Below the pieces are notes generated by a model. It was not told the origin of the DNA, did not search any database, and saw only the letters and a list, made by a program, of their open reading frames with translations. A DNA stretch of 64,000 bases from Pseudarthrobacter siccitolerans (GTDB lineage: Bacteria > Actinomycetota > Actinomycetes > Actinomycetales > Micrococcaceae), in the NCBI RefSeq assembly GCF_030823375.1, contig NZ_JAUSXB010000001.1, positions 496,001-560,000 of the forward strand, given 5' to 3'. This document shows, piece after piece, positions 35,538 through 44,943 of this stretch (position 1 is its first letter; each line of letters begins with the position of its first letter). Made by a program: the position numbers and the translations under genes.

Positions 35538-35990
35538 TTACTTCCCTCCGATGATGTTTTTGATTGCTTGGTCGAAAGCAGCGTTGATGCCAGGGCGGGA
35601 ACGATCGGCGGCGCGATCCATAAACTGATTCGGACGCTGGCCGCGGCTGCTGCGAGCGAACACTGCCCCGCTTCTCCCCCGCCAGGCCATCACCCGGACC
35701 GGTCGGATCATGGCGCGCTTGGGGCCATAAAGCCCAGTGCCTTCATGCACATAAAGCGCGTATTTCACACCTGGGCGGATTACCACTGCATTGGCGAGAC
35801 GGGTTATGCCGATGGAGCTGCGGAGCTGCCCCTTGTCTATCGGCGCTTCCTGCCTGGCGTTGCGCTGAATCAGGATGGCGGAGTATTCCAGGGCCTTGGC
35901 TGTCTCAGCACGGGTGCGCTGTGGCGCTTTAGCGAACAGCGATTCAAGCTCGGGGAGCCCCTTGACCTCAATCTCAATGGTGCGGGCCAT
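35538..35990 (-). CDS. HK97 gp10-like head-tail joining/tail completion protein
   Basis: 150 residues. KGLPELESLFAKAP and SAILIQRNARQEAPIDKGQL, then VRPGVKYALYVHEGT-type strand (RPGVKYALYVHEGTGLYG), all typical of the HK97_gp10 family. It adjoins the tail terminator gene by one base. Confidence 0.85.
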   Translation of the reverse strand: MARTIEIEVKGLPELESLFAKAPQRTRAETAKALEYSAILIQRNARQEAPIDKGQLRSSIGITRLANAVVIRPGVKYALYVHEGTGLYGPKRAMIRPVRVMAWRGRSGAVFARSSRGQRPNQFMDRAADRSRPGINAAFDQAIKNIIGGK

Positions 35991-35992
35991 GC

Positions 35993-36313
35993 TTAGACCC
36001 TCTTGTCGTCAGCCAGCGTGAGCTTGAGATGAGGGAAGTTGCCGACGTTGTTTCGGCGGATGCCCCGGACGAAGTAAATCGTGCCGTTCTCATCGGTGAG
36101 GCGGTCACCCTCCAAAATGTCTGCCGAGATGTCGGTGTAGCAGCGGAAGGCCTTGCTATACGCTCCCCCGCCGCCCTGGCCAGCTACAGAATCATCGAAG
36201 GGGCGGATAAAGCACGGCACAGCGCTGCCGACATCTTGGTACGTCTTCTTGATGCCAGTCGTAGCGGTTGGCCGGGAGACGGTGACGCTTTGAGTAAGCA
36301 GCGGCGTGAACAC
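35993..36313 (-). CDS. Head closure/head-tail joining protein
   Basis: 106 residues with ILEGDRLTDENGTIYFVRGI, a small beta-barrel pattern found in SPP1 gp16-like stoppers. Position between connector and gp10-like protein supports this. Starts at the base where the connector gene stops. Confidence 0.75.
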   Translation of the reverse strand: MFTPLLTQSVTVSRPTATTGIKKTYQDVGSAVPCFIRPFDDSVAGQGGGGAYSKAFRCYTDISADILEGDRLTDENGTIYFVRGIRRNNVGNFPHLKLTLADDKRV

Positions 36314-36840
36314 TAGATGTTCCTCACCCGGTAAGCGGCCAAGACTCCCAGCTCATCTGGCGAGACTCTTTGAACGTGATACTCAATGGAATAGTCGTCC
36401 AGGGATTCCTTGGACACGGTGTTGTCCCGGTACAACTGGCTAGCCAGGCGAATGGCAACCATTTCGATATCCCTGGGAGCTGCGCCGGTGTCATAGGCGT
36501 AAGCCACTTTCACAAAGGCATAATTCAGCGGCAGTAGCAGCCGGCCGTTGCTCGTCCACTCGTAGTCATCGACACCAAGGGTTTCCCAGGCGTCCGAGCG
36601 CACGTCCCGCACTTCCACCGTGGTGATGGTGGTGATCCCTGTATTCCGTAACCAAAGACGCTGGCCCTGGCCCTCGTGTAACTCGGCGGCCACTGTCTGA
36701 GCCGTGTCGGACCAGGAGCGCCCAGTGTAGGTGTTTATCCAGGCACTCACCCGTGTCAGCAAATCAGTCAGGTAAGTATCCTGAGCCGAGTCAGTGATTG
36801 TGAGGGCGCTCTTTAGCTGGGGAAGGGTTGCATATGACAT
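36313..36840 (-). CDS. Head-tail connector (gp6-like DNA packaging) protein
   Basis: 175 residues, MSYATLPQLKSALTITDSAQ and SAWINTYTGRSW, the usual start of phage gp6/connector proteins. It forms the adaptor ring below the portal. First of the connector-to-tail gene run. Confidence 0.8.
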   Translation of the reverse strand: MSYATLPQLKSALTITDSAQDTYLTDLLTRVSAWINTYTGRSWSDTAQTVAAELHEGQGQRLWLRNTGITTITTVEVRDVRSDAWETLGVDDYEWTSNGRLLLPLNYAFVKVAYAYDTGAAPRDIEMVAIRLASQLYRDNTVSKESLDDYSIEYHVQRVSPDELGVLAAYRVRNI

Positions 36841-36894
36841 TGATTTCTTGGTTCCTCACCGCTGCCCTCGCTGTGGACGGCAGGGCGCGAAGAA

Positions 36895-37188
36895 CTAAGC
36901 GTTCTTTTCGGCGGGCTTCAGTCCTTCGCCTTTGACGGCTTCGACTTCAGCATCTTCGGTCTTGCCGCGCTGGGCTACGAGAGCTGCAGCGTGGTCTTTG
37001 TTGGTCTTGTCGAACTTCTCGACCTTGACCTCAATGCTGTTTCCGTCCGCGTCTTTGCGGTTCGGATCGAGCAGGGCCTTGGCTACATAGGCCGGAACGG
37101 TGAACACGTCGCCCTTGAAATAGGGAGTGACGGTGCCGGTAGCGAGGAGCGTTACTGGCGTCAGGTCTTTTTCTTTCTTATCTGCCAT
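36895..37188 (-). CDS. Hypothetical head-region protein (97 aa)
   Basis: 97 residues, Lys/Glu-rich, with YFKGDVFTVPAYVAKALLDP. It sits immediately downstream of the capsid gene and may be a head decoration or connector accessory, but no family is recognised. Confidence 0.6.
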   Translation of the reverse strand: MADKKEKDLTPVTLLATGTVTPYFKGDVFTVPAYVAKALLDPNRKDADGNSIEVKVEKFDKTNKDHAAALVAQRGKTEDAEVEAVKGEGLKPAEKNA

Positions 37189-37210
37189 TGGTAGATATCT
37201 CCGTTAGTTA

Positions 37211-38278
37211 CTATTTGACGGCGGTCAGCTTGGCGAACGCTTCGGTGATGGTCAGCTGGCCATCCAAGCGCTCAGTGACCTTGACGGCGGCGCGGTGCTT
37301 CTCGAAGCTAGTGCCTTCCTGAGTCGATACTTCAGCCGATACTTCCTGGCGGTCGCCGATGTAGTAGTAGCTGATATCGCCGAACCAGATTTCGGACTCG
37401 TTTGTTCCAGCGCCCAGGTTGGTCGGAATGTCGTTCTGAGTGATGACGGGGCGGTTGAAGAGCGTTCCGACGCGGTTGTCGCCGGCGTTGAAGGCTTCCT
37501 CGAACAGGTGCTTGCCGTCGGTCGAGCGCAGGTTGCGTACCAACTTCAGGATGCTGTCGTTCAAGACAAAGGTGGCCTCGGTGCGGTACTGCTCAGGCAG
37601 TGCGTGGATCAGGTTCACGATGTCGGTCGAAGCGAGACTTGCGCCGGCCTGAGCGACGCTCTGGCTGATGGTGTAAGCGCGGAGACCCTTGGGCTGGCCG
37701 GTGCCGGAGCCCGTCATGTAAGCGGTGTCCTCGGTGCGGCCGAGCTTGTTGGCGAACTTGCGGATGACCAGTTCGGCGATGCCCTCGTTGATGGCAGCGT
37801 CAGCCAAGAGCTGGCGGCTCATGCGGGACAGACCGGCGAGCAGGTTCACGTTCAGGATTACCTGGCCGAAGGTCGGGTCGCTCTGAGTGATCGTGGCCAG
37901 TTCAGTCGTCCAGTTCACGGAGACATCGTTGCCTTCGGTCTGGATTTCCATCTTGTCGCTGCCCATCGGAATGATGGTGGCGTAGTGCTTCAGGTAACCG
38001 ACCTTGAACTTCTTCTCGACCAGGGTGTTGTAGAACTCGGTCGGAACCAAGTAGCCACCGTTGGCGTCAGTCGAGATGGACAGGTCTTTGGTGAAAGCCG
38101 GGTCCATCAGGCTGCCGAGGAACTTCACGGAGGCGACAACATCAGCGTTGGGGGTCCGGCCGGCGGCGATCTTCTCAGCTACTTCTTTGCGCTCAGCAAC
38201 GGGCAGCTCTTTCATCAGCTTGGCAACTTCTTCAGCGACAGTCTCGCTTACTATTGATTTGAGTTCTTCAGGTTTCAT
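37211..38278 (-). CDS. Major capsid protein (HK97 fold)
   Basis: 355 residues. A charged N-terminal scaffold-like stretch is followed by TDANGGYLVPTEF, the usual start of the mature HK97-type capsid. Later motifs GSGTGQPKGLRAYT and IWFGDISYYYIGDRQ are hallmark strands of the fold. It follows the protease/scaffold gene. Confidence 0.94.
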   Translation of the reverse strand: MKPEELKSIVSETVAEEVAKLMKELPVAERKEVAEKIAAGRTPNADVVASVKFLGSLMDPAFTKDLSISTDANGGYLVPTEFYNTLVEKKFKVGYLKHYATIIPMGSDKMEIQTEGNDVSVNWTTELATITQSDPTFGQVILNVNLLAGLSRMSRQLLADAAINEGIAELVIRKFANKLGRTEDTAYMTGSGTGQPKGLRAYTISQSVAQAGASLASTDIVNLIHALPEQYRTEATFVLNDSILKLVRNLRSTDGKHLFEEAFNAGDNRVGTLFNRPVITQNDIPTNLGAGTNESEIWFGDISYYYIGDRQEVSAEVSTQEGTSFEKHRAAVKVTERLDGQLTITEAFAKLTAVK

Positions 38279-38300
38279 AACCTCTTTCTCTAGTGATTAA

Positions 38301-39284
38301 TTAGTCGATCTTGCCGAGTTTGTAATCAATCTCGGATTTAACGCCCGCTCGCACAGCTTCGCGGACTTCATCGGCGGTCAAGCTCTTGATTTCCGGTTCA
38401 GCTTCGCCCTCGGCCTTGTCTTCAGTTTCGCCTTCAACTTCGGTGCCATCAGATGCCTCTAGCTCTGACTTATCCTCAGTTACTTCAGTTGCTTCCGCAG
38501 CGTCAGCTTCGGTTTGGTCGTTAACAATTTCAGCAGGCTCTTCCGCTTTAGCGGTTAGCAGTTCAGTCAGTGTCTTTACTTGGGTTGTGAGCTCGGTTAC
38601 GGCTTCTTTTAATTCCATGTCTTCATTATCAGAATTTTCGTCTGATTCCGTCAATGCTTTTATTAGTTTGTGCGCTTGGCTCATCATGGCTTTGCGCTCA
38701 TTTTCGGAGAATGTGCCGTCTTTGAATCCCAGGACTAAAGCCTCGGGATTAGCGGGGACGGTTACGCAGGACACTTCCAGCAGTTCGCACTTGGTGAAGG
38801 TGTAGCCGGTCATCCAGTCGCCGTCGTACTCCAACGGGATGAAGCCCACGCTGAAGGCGCGGAGATAGCCGCCCTTGTAGAGCTTGAAGATCGTGTCGGC
38901 CCACTCGTACTCGTCCTTGGTAGCGAACTGTGCCTTGAAGGTTAGGTTGCCGTCCTTGATGCCGACTTCGAGGGCTTTAGCCACTGGCGGCATGGAGTAG
39001 TTATGGCCCCACGGCACGACCGGGTTGCCCAGGAAGCGCTTCAGCTCCCAACCGGCCTGTTCAATTACGTCGCCGTAGGAATCTTTGGCCTTGGTGGAAC
39101 CGATGAATTCGATCGTGCGGTCGTCTTCGTTCAGGCTCTTAATCTGGAACGGAATAACCGTCCGGATGGTCTCCGGCTTTTTACCCTCAAGCTCTTCTAG
39201 CTTCTGCTCAATTCGTACCGATTTGCCGAATACGGAGGCTGTGGCTTGCTCCCTATCCTGCTCTATGCCGGCGACTGTCTTCAT
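38301..39284 (-). CDS. Prohead protease with C-terminal scaffold-like domain
   Basis: 327 residues. The N-terminal half is an HK97-type serine protease: VVPWGHNYSMPPVAKAL with the catalytic His, and LLEVSCVTVPANPEAL with the Ser. The C-terminal half is a long acidic region (EEPAEIVNDQTEADAAEATE), which fits a fused scaffold. It processes capsid and scaffold during prohead maturation. Confidence 0.9.
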   Translation of the reverse strand: MKTVAGIEQDREQATASVFGKSVRIEQKLEELEGKKPETIRTVIPFQIKSLNEDDRTIEFIGSTKAKDSYGDVIEQAGWELKRFLGNPVVPWGHNYSMPPVAKALEVGIKDGNLTFKAQFATKDEYEWADTIFKLYKGGYLRAFSVGFIPLEYDGDWMTGYTFTKCELLEVSCVTVPANPEALVLGFKDGTFSENERKAMMSQAHKLIKALTESDENSDNEDMELKEAVTELTTQVKTLTELLTAKAEEPAEIVNDQTEADAAEATEVTEDKSELEASDGTEVEGETEDKAEGEAEPEIKSLTADEVREAVRAGVKSEIDYKLGKID

Positions 39285-39315
39285 TTATGCTTTATCCTTG
39301 TTACCTTTAGCGCAA

Positions 39316-40137
39316 TCATAATTCATTCACGTCTTTTAGCACAGGCAATAAGGTGCAGCGGCAGTTGGAATGCAAAGGCGGCCCTTCGATATGCTCATAA
39401 TTCAGCTTTAGTGGCGTATCAGCTTCGTCTGGTTGAAACTCATCGCCCTTATTGAAGTAGCGGCCAGTCAATTCCACGACCTTGCCGTCCATCGGGCCGC
39501 AGTACGGGCAGACCCGCTCATCCTTGGCGGTGAACCATTCCTTGGCTTCAACTAGGTCTGATTGCTTCCAGGCGGCCTGGGAGGCGAAGTTGTTGGCGCG
39601 GATGGTCTCAGTCCTGGCGATACGGTCAGCCCGGAAACCAGCGGCGGCACCGTAGACCCGCTCGACACGGGCCGTCAGTTCAGCGATGCTCTCGCCTTCA
39701 GCTAGGCCGGCAGCCAGTTCCGTCCGCAACTGCTTGTCTGTCTCGTCCTCGATCCCCCGGCTGACCTTGCCGTTGCGATTGGTGATGAAGTCAGTGACGT
39801 AAGGGTCTTCGTAATCAAAGCCCGCTAGTCCGATGAGCAGCATGGCCTCCTGGCCGGCCTCCCGGACGTGGTCGGTATAGATGGGGGCGAAGAATGCGAC
39901 CAAGCGCTTGAGGTTGGCTTCCTTATCGAACAGGGAACCGGGTGCCCGTTTGAGTGTTTTGTCCTCAGCGAGAGTGGGTAAGTTCTCCAGTACCTCCACC
40001 TTCTGCATATCAAAATGCAGCCGGGCTTTCATCAGGAACCGGGACTGGTAGCCGTTGGAGAGTTTGGTCTGGATGCCGTGAAAGGCGTCGCCGATTAGCT
40101 CGCGTTCGTCTTCGTCTTGGTAGAGGCTTCGAGCCAC
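39316..40137 (-). CDS. Phage minor head protein (MuF/SPP1 gp7-like)
   Basis: 273 residues. The C-terminal part contains RIARTETIRANNFASQ, VCPYCGPMDGKVVEL and PPLHSNCRCTLLPV, the Phage_Mu_F signature. It is ejected or sits with the portal. GTG start, overlapping the portal gene by 43 nt. Confidence 0.9.
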   Translation of the reverse strand: MARSLYQDEDERELIGDAFHGIQTKLSNGYQSRFLMKARLHFDMQKVEVLENLPTLAEDKTLKRAPGSLFDKEANLKRLVAFFAPIYTDHVREAGQEAMLLIGLAGFDYEDPYVTDFITNRNGKVSRGIEDETDKQLRTELAAGLAEGESIAELTARVERVYGAAAGFRADRIARTETIRANNFASQAAWKQSDLVEAKEWFTAKDERVCPYCGPMDGKVVELTGRYFNKGDEFQPDEADTPLKLNYEHIEGPPLHSNCRCTLLPVLKDVNEL

Positions 40138-41498
40138 TGTTTTCCCAGGCTCTTCTTACCCTCAGTGTCATCGGCCGGAAGGTCCACTGGTACGGGCTCC
40201 GGCGGCAAGATGGCCTGCTCTATCGGCCGCAGCGTGTTCGGTACGAACAAGGTGTCTCCCCCGTTGATGCCCTCATCCCCCAGCTCGGCTCGAATCTCAT
40301 TCACTGTCTTGTACAGGTTGATGGATTCCTTGCGCTCTTTCAGCAGGAACTCTTTGTCCTCCGGCACTGGGTCGGTAAAGCCGATGATGAGCTTGGCGTC
40401 GTACTCCGGGGCTAGGCGGTGGTTGATGATGGAAGCCTTGCGGGCCATGAGCGGGCGGACAACGCGCTTGGCGTGGTTGTACTCAGCGGCCTCCATATTG
40501 GAGCGGCCGTCACCTTCGATGAGTCCCAGCATCACGCGGGAAACGCCGAACATGGCCAGTATCTGATCGCGGTTGTACTTACGGCTCTCCAGGAAGTCCA
40601 TTTCCTTCTGAGTCATGGTCAACTTGTTCAGCTTCAGGCCGGCTTCGAGAATGGCGACCTTGTGAGAGTTGGAAGTGCCCTGATACTCGTCGTTCCACTG
40701 CTCTTTCATGCGCTCAAAGACTTGAGGAGTCAGCGTGGAATCTGTTTCCAATGCCAGGTCGGGCCGGGCGGAGTTGAAGAAGAAGTTCCGGTTCCAGTCA
40801 GCAGCGTGAGCGTCGGTCTCGATGGCCCTGGCAGCGGCGCGGACGACGCTCATGCCGCGGTAGATGTTGTTGGGGTCGGTCAGCGGGAAGTGGACTACGT
40901 CAGCGGCTTCCCAGGGGATGTCTTTACCGTTTACGCGGTAGACCCAGCCAGTGACAGCGCCATCGTCGCCGACGACGTGCTTCATCAGGTGCGGCATCAT
41001 GGGCCACAGCTGCTCCGCCTTGCCCAAGCCATTGCGGAGGACGCCCCAGAACGCCTCACCAGCCAGGACCATATGCAGGTCAGTCAGTTCCTGGAACCGT
41101 TGGCCGTCCATGACGACGTTGGGGTGGTCGAGCAGGTCGAGCAAAATGTGATTATCCAGCTCCTCCAGCGTGGGCTGAGAGCGCAGGAACGCCTTGTAGC
41201 TGCCCTGGTGCTTCAGCAGACGGCCGGCCATCTTTCCGGTCTTGGTGCTGCCGCGGTTGGCGTAGGCGCGGTAGTCGATTTGAGACGTGTCTTTGGCGAT
41301 GGTGGAAGCGGCGGCATAGACCCAATCCAGGTACTGCTGCATATAGGCGCGGGTGTTAGTGAGTTTCGTACCGCCCCGGTTGAACAGGCTTGAACCGCTC
41401 GTCCATAATTCATCCAGCGTCATTGTGGCGCTCTTCTTCTTGCCCAGCTGGCCGAGGGTGCTGACAATCAGGTTTGAGGTTAGTTCCTTTAAGCCCAT
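40095..41498 (-). CDS. Portal protein (HK97 type)
   Basis: 467 residues. LDWVYAAASTIAKDTSQ, LLDHPNVVMDGQRFQELT, and DVVHFPLTDPNNIYRGMSVV are family features. The dodecameric portal is the DNA gate in the capsid vertex. Downstream of the large terminase, as usual. Confidence 0.93.
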   Translation of the reverse strand: MGLKELTSNLIVSTLGQLGKKKSATMTLDELWTSGSSLFNRGGTKLTNTRAYMQQYLDWVYAAASTIAKDTSQIDYRAYANRGSTKTGKMAGRLLKHQGSYKAFLRSQPTLEELDNHILLDLLDHPNVVMDGQRFQELTDLHMVLAGEAFWGVLRNGLGKAEQLWPMMPHLMKHVVGDDGAVTGWVYRVNGKDIPWEAADVVHFPLTDPNNIYRGMSVVRAAARAIETDAHAADWNRNFFFNSARPDLALETDSTLTPQVFERMKEQWNDEYQGTSNSHKVAILEAGLKLNKLTMTQKEMDFLESRKYNRDQILAMFGVSRVMLGLIEGDGRSNMEAAEYNHAKRVVRPLMARKASIINHRLAPEYDAKLIIGFTDPVPEDKEFLLKERKESINLYKTVNEIRAELGDEGINGGDTLFVPNTLRPIEQAILPPEPVPVDLPADDTEGKKSLGKQWLEASTKTKTNAS

Positions 41499-41554
41499 AT
41501 TTCCTAGTGTTTAGTTATTTCTATACTAATGTTAATTCTAATGTTTTGATACGG

Positions 41555-42703
41555 CTATAAGAACGTGAGGCGAGGCTCTTTACTCGCCTTGATATCGCTA
41601 ATGGCATATCGAATGGCATCCATGGCGTGGTTATAGCTATCCTCGGGTGTATTCAGCGGCTTTCCGTCTCGGTCTGTCTTCCACATATAGTTCCGCTGCT
41701 CTTTGATGACGTTGGTCGAGCGCTTAGTCACATAAATGGTTTGGTCCTGAACGACCTGGATACCGAAGTTCACGCTGCCCGGCCCCTTCACCGCGCCGGT
41801 AATGTTCACGCCGTGCGCCGCTATCTCATCGATACTCTTGGGCTCCGAGCTATCCGCAACGGTCAGGACTTGCTCAGGCAGATCTAGGAGAATCTTGGCG
41901 ATGGCGGGGTTCATAAGACCAGTGCGGTACTCGACCTCGTCCAAGACAAAGGCATTGTTCCAGCGGTAGATGCTGACGATGGCGGTGGGATCGTTGGTAT
42001 ATCCGAAGTCCAAACCTTCGCGGACCAGCTGGGCTTCTTCCGGCACCTCATCCAGGTGTTGCCAGCCTCGGTAAACAAGCCCTTCGAGTTCACCCAGCTG
42101 ACCCAGGCCGTAGACCTTCCACCACTGAGCATTGCCGCGCCTGGCTTCGATGGAAGCGACGATGGCCGGCTCCAGGGCTTCGTTGTCCTTGTAGGTGACG
42201 ATAAGGAAGTCGTGGTCCTGCTGCGGCGCGACTTCCGTGTACCACCAGAACTCGTTCGTGGGGTTCCAGTCGAGCCAGATGGTTTCTCTGGTACGGACTT
42301 CAAGCTGGTCATACGCCATGTAGGGGACATTGTTGGCCTCGTTGACGTAGAGGCGATCGCGGCGTGGTCCGCGAACCTTGTCCGGACTGTCGGCGCCGAA
42401 GAACTCAATCTGACTGCCGGTTTCGAAGGTGTAGATGGAATCAGTGCGGTTCCAGCGGTCTTCCTGATAATAGTTATGCGCCTTCATGATGTTGAGGAAG
42501 TCGCGCATGGCACCCTTTTTCAGGTGCGGCATGGATTCACTGACGATGCTGGTCAGCTTAGGCGTTTCATCGCTCTGAGCGAGGTCTATTAGGACAAGCA
42601 GAATTGAGATGGTCTTCGACGCCGAAGTACCGCCCTGGACTGCTCGGATGCGCTTACGGCATCTAGCTATCTTGTGGGTTGCTGTCGTCGCTCGGTAGAG
42701 CAT
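41555..42703 (-). CDS. Terminase large subunit (PBSX-like)
   Basis: 382 residues. IRAVQGGTSASKTISILLVL is a deviant Walker A, RLYVNEANNVP the Walker B region with the acidic pair, and LDFGYTNDPTAIVSIYRW marks the nuclease domain. It packages DNA into the prohead. Translation overlaps the small subunit by 41 nt. Confidence 0.93.
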   Translation of the reverse strand: MLYRATTATHKIARCRKRIRAVQGGTSASKTISILLVLIDLAQSDETPKLTSIVSESMPHLKKGAMRDFLNIMKAHNYYQEDRWNRTDSIYTFETGSQIEFFGADSPDKVRGPRRDRLYVNEANNVPYMAYDQLEVRTRETIWLDWNPTNEFWWYTEVAPQQDHDFLIVTYKDNEALEPAIVASIEARRGNAQWWKVYGLGQLGELEGLVYRGWQHLDEVPEEAQLVREGLDFGYTNDPTAIVSIYRWNNAFVLDEVEYRTGLMNPAIAKILLDLPEQVLTVADSSEPKSIDEIAAHGVNITGAVKGPGSVNFGIQVVQDQTIYVTKRSTNVIKEQRNYMWKTDRDGKPLNTPEDSYNHAMDAIRYAISDIKASKEPRLTFL

Positions 42704-43157
42704 TGACGCTGAGACCGCCGAGGATTGGTGTCGGCAGTTCCTTTCCCTTGGACGTTAGGTCGATACTCTGCTGGGCTTTGCCAAAGGCGCGGTCAAGCAT
42801 GGAGTCGATAGCCCGGTTGTCAGGGGTCTTGGTACTGATGAAGTAGTACTCTTCGCCCTCAGTTTCGCCGTCAATGTAGGCCTTGATTTCCGCGGCGTCG
42901 GTCACTTGGACAGCTGGCAGGTCATTGCCCTTGGAATCCTTGTCGACCCTAAAGAGAATCTGTAGGCCTTCAGCTAATGCCAGCTGGGAATTGAACAGGC
43001 GGTCGGCGTTCCTAGCGACTCGCGCCCGATAGGCAGCTAAGACAGCAGCCCGCTCGATCGTGGCAGCCTCTTGCACCCCAGGCTTTCTGCCAGCACCTGG
43101 CCTAGCTCCACCTCTGCCGGTTGGTTTGTTATTCGGAGAATCAGTGTCGTCGGCCAT
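42663..43157 (-). CDS. Terminase small subunit-like protein
   Basis: 164 residues. The N-terminus GRGGARPGAGRKPG is an AT-hook-like segment common to small terminases; a helical middle follows. Location immediately before the large terminase supports the call. It would recognise the packaging site. Confidence 0.75.
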   Translation of the reverse strand: MADDTDSPNNKPTGRGGARPGAGRKPGVQEAATIERAAVLAAYRARVARNADRLFNSQLALAEGLQILFRVDKDSKGNDLPAVQVTDAAEIKAYIDGETEGEEYYFISTKTPDNRAIDSMLDRAFGKAQQSIDLTSKGKELPTPILGGLSVNALPSDDSNPQDS

Positions 43158-43219
43158 TCGTGGCTTTCCAGTTATTGCCCTGATTATGAACTAAACCGCT
43201 GGTGCTGTGAATAGCGAAC

Positions 43220-43630
43220 CTAGAGAAGCCAGGCGATATAGACGACCATATACATATACGAGAGGAAGGCTACTATCAAAAGGCTGAGTGCAGCGGGGAC
43301 GGGCATAGCTTCAGCCAGCGGCTGGAGGAATTCAAAGGCCAAGATGCCGAGGCAGTTAGTAATGGCGATGCACACCAGCTTCGCCAGGAAGACATCACCC
43401 TCCCCGTGATATAGAGCAGTAATAGCCGCCAGCTCGCCGCAAACTAAGCTGAGTATAAGAACGACCCCGAAGAACACGGTCACGATTTTCATGGGCTTCG
43501 ACGAGGATTCAAAGGCCTCCGCTTGAGCTGCGCCCTGCTTCAGCCCTACGGCTATCGCAATCAGCAAGGTGGGAATGGCGGTAGCTCCAGCTTGGAAAAG
43601 CATGATGGGAACATTGTTCATACCCGTCAT
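43220..43630 (-). CDS. Small polytopic membrane protein (136 aa)
   Basis: 136 residues with about four hydrophobic helices (TAIPTLLIAIAVGLKQG, IVTVFFGVVLILSLVCGELA, LVCIAITNCLGILAFEFLQ, LSLLIVAFLSYMYMVVYIAW). Found upstream of terminase on the same strand. It could be a superinfection-exclusion protein or cargo; no family recognised. Confidence 0.65.
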   Translation of the reverse strand: MTGMNNVPIMLFQAGATAIPTLLIAIAVGLKQGAAQAEAFESSSKPMKIVTVFFGVVLILSLVCGELAAITALYHGEGDVFLAKLVCIAITNCLGILAFEFLQPLAEAMPVPAALSLLIVAFLSYMYMVVYIAWLL

Positions 43631-43720
43631 CGTGCCAGACGCGCGCGCGTCTTCTTGTCAGGCGAAGCCCCTACGCCCGTAGGCTTAGGCCAGTTCAAGT
43701 TTCAACCTGGGGAGTATGCA

Positions 43721-44395
43721 GTGAGTGAGTCCAGCGGCGGCCAAGCCCTAGCAGAGACACCTGTCTCCAATAATCAAATCGAGGTACGGCTCCTCTTCAA
43801 CTCCCGTGACTACACGCTCTCGCAGCTGGCGGGCCGCATCCGTGATGTCGAATCGTTGATGACCCTATTGCTCCAAGGTAGGAATATCCTGCGTCCTCGC
43901 AGGCCGATCACCCCGCGCCAATCAGGCATCCGAAGGGTTGTTGCGAAACGAGCCAGCCGAGCCAATTTGGAGCACCTCAAAGGCTTCAAGATCATCACCC
44001 GCAACTTCCGGGGCATTGTCGTTAACACAAGAGCATATGGAACGATGCCCGATGTTGAAGTCCGAGTTGAAACTGTATCGCTGAGTAGCCCGCTGGAAAT
44101 CGTTCTCCTGGTAAGTGGCCCTATCGCTGTGCTCACTGCCATAGCCAAGCTGCTGCCAAAATTCATCGAGGTCAAGAACGCCTGGAACAATAGCCGCATC
44201 CTTCGGGCCGAGTCGAACCTCGCCGTGGAGCGCCTGAAACTAGAGTCCGAAATAGTAAAACTCTACGCCTCTGAAGTTGAAGGCATCGACCTTGAAAACT
44301 ATGCCAAGCTAAAGAACGACCATCCCTCAAAACAGATCGTCAAAGGTGCCGTTAAAGCCTTGAGCAATCTGGATAAGGCCGAAGTGAGAGACTAA
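43721..44395 (+). CDS. Hypothetical membrane-associated cargo protein
   Basis: 224 residues. The GTG at 43721 follows GGGGAG by about 6-8 nt; the upstream frame is open but unlike protein. A hydrophobic helix (LEIVLLVSGPIAVLTAI) is near residue 150, then a helical C-terminus. It runs opposite to the structural genes, 26 bp before lsr2-like, so it is likely part of a plus-strand lysogeny-expressed (moron) unit. Confidence 0.65.
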   Translation: MSESSGGQALAETPVSNNQIEVRLLFNSRDYTLSQLAGRIRDVESLMTLLLQGRNILRPRRPITPRQSGIRRVVAKRASRANLEHLKGFKIITRNFRGIVVNTRAYGTMPDVEVRVETVSLSSPLEIVLLVSGPIAVLTAIAKLLPKFIEVKNAWNNSRILRAESNLAVERLKLESEIVKLYASEVEGIDLENYAKLKNDHPSKQIVKGAVKALSNLDKAEVRD

Positions 44396-44421
44396 GCCGA
44401 CATAGGTAGTAGTCTTACTAC

Positions 44422-44748
44422 ATGGCAAAAAAGACAGTAGTAATTCTTTCCGACGACCTCGACGGCTCGGAAGCCAATGAAACTATCAAGTTCGGCCTCG
44501 ATGGCACCGAATACGAAATCGATTTGAATAATGACCACGCCAATGAGCTGCGTCAAGCATTGGAGCGCTTTACCAACGCCGGCCGTAAGACCTCCGGAGG
44601 CCGTGGTCGGCCGGCTGGTCGTAAATCTAGCGGTTCCGGCGTAGATACCAGGGCAGTTCGCCTGTGGGCACTCGACAACGGTTTCAAGGTCAACACTCGC
44701 GGTCGTATTCAGGCCGACATCTTGGAGAAGTACGAAGCCGCCCACTAG
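44422..44748 (+). CDS. lsr2: Lsr2 family nucleoid-associated protein
   Basis: 108 residues. KFGLDGTEYEIDLNNDHANE is the dimerisation region and VRLWALDNGFKVNTRGRIQ the DNA-binding domain; RGRPAGRK is an AT-hook-like linker. Lsr2 silences AT-rich foreign DNA in Actinobacteria and several actinophages encode their own copy. Here it may silence lytic genes or compete with the host copy. Plus strand, opposite to structural genes. Confidence 0.93.
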   Translation: MAKKTVVILSDDLDGSEANETIKFGLDGTEYEIDLNNDHANELRQALERFTNAGRKTSGGRGRPAGRKSSGSGVDTRAVRLWALDNGFKVNTRGRIQADILEKYEAAH

Positions 44749-44840
44749 GCCGACACCAACCAGGAAGATAGTGCGCACGTCTGACTGGTGCCGGCTGTTT
44801 TCCACGGTAAATCTGTGGATTGCCTGGGGACAAAATAAAG

Positions 44841-44878
44841 AATCAGGGTTGGAACTTATTTAGGTTCTGGCCCTGATT
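44841..44878 (+). terminator. Terminator-like hairpin after lsr2
   Basis: Stem AATCAGGG/CCCTGATT (44841-44848 with 44871-44878), with inner TTGGAAC/GTTCTGG pairing, followed by CATTTAATT. A weaker inverted repeat with GCCG...CGGC lies at about 44751-44807. Together they separate lsr2 from the next cargo unit. Confidence 0.7.
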
Positions 44879-44943
44879 CATTTAATTGCCCTCGTATATC
44901 CACCGGTGCCAACCTCGAAGTATCACCCCTAATTCGAGGAGAC

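Noticed and set aside
43158..43219. cos or pac site before the terminase genes
   Set aside because: Nothing in the sequence identifies it; cohesive ends or packaging mode cannot be read here.
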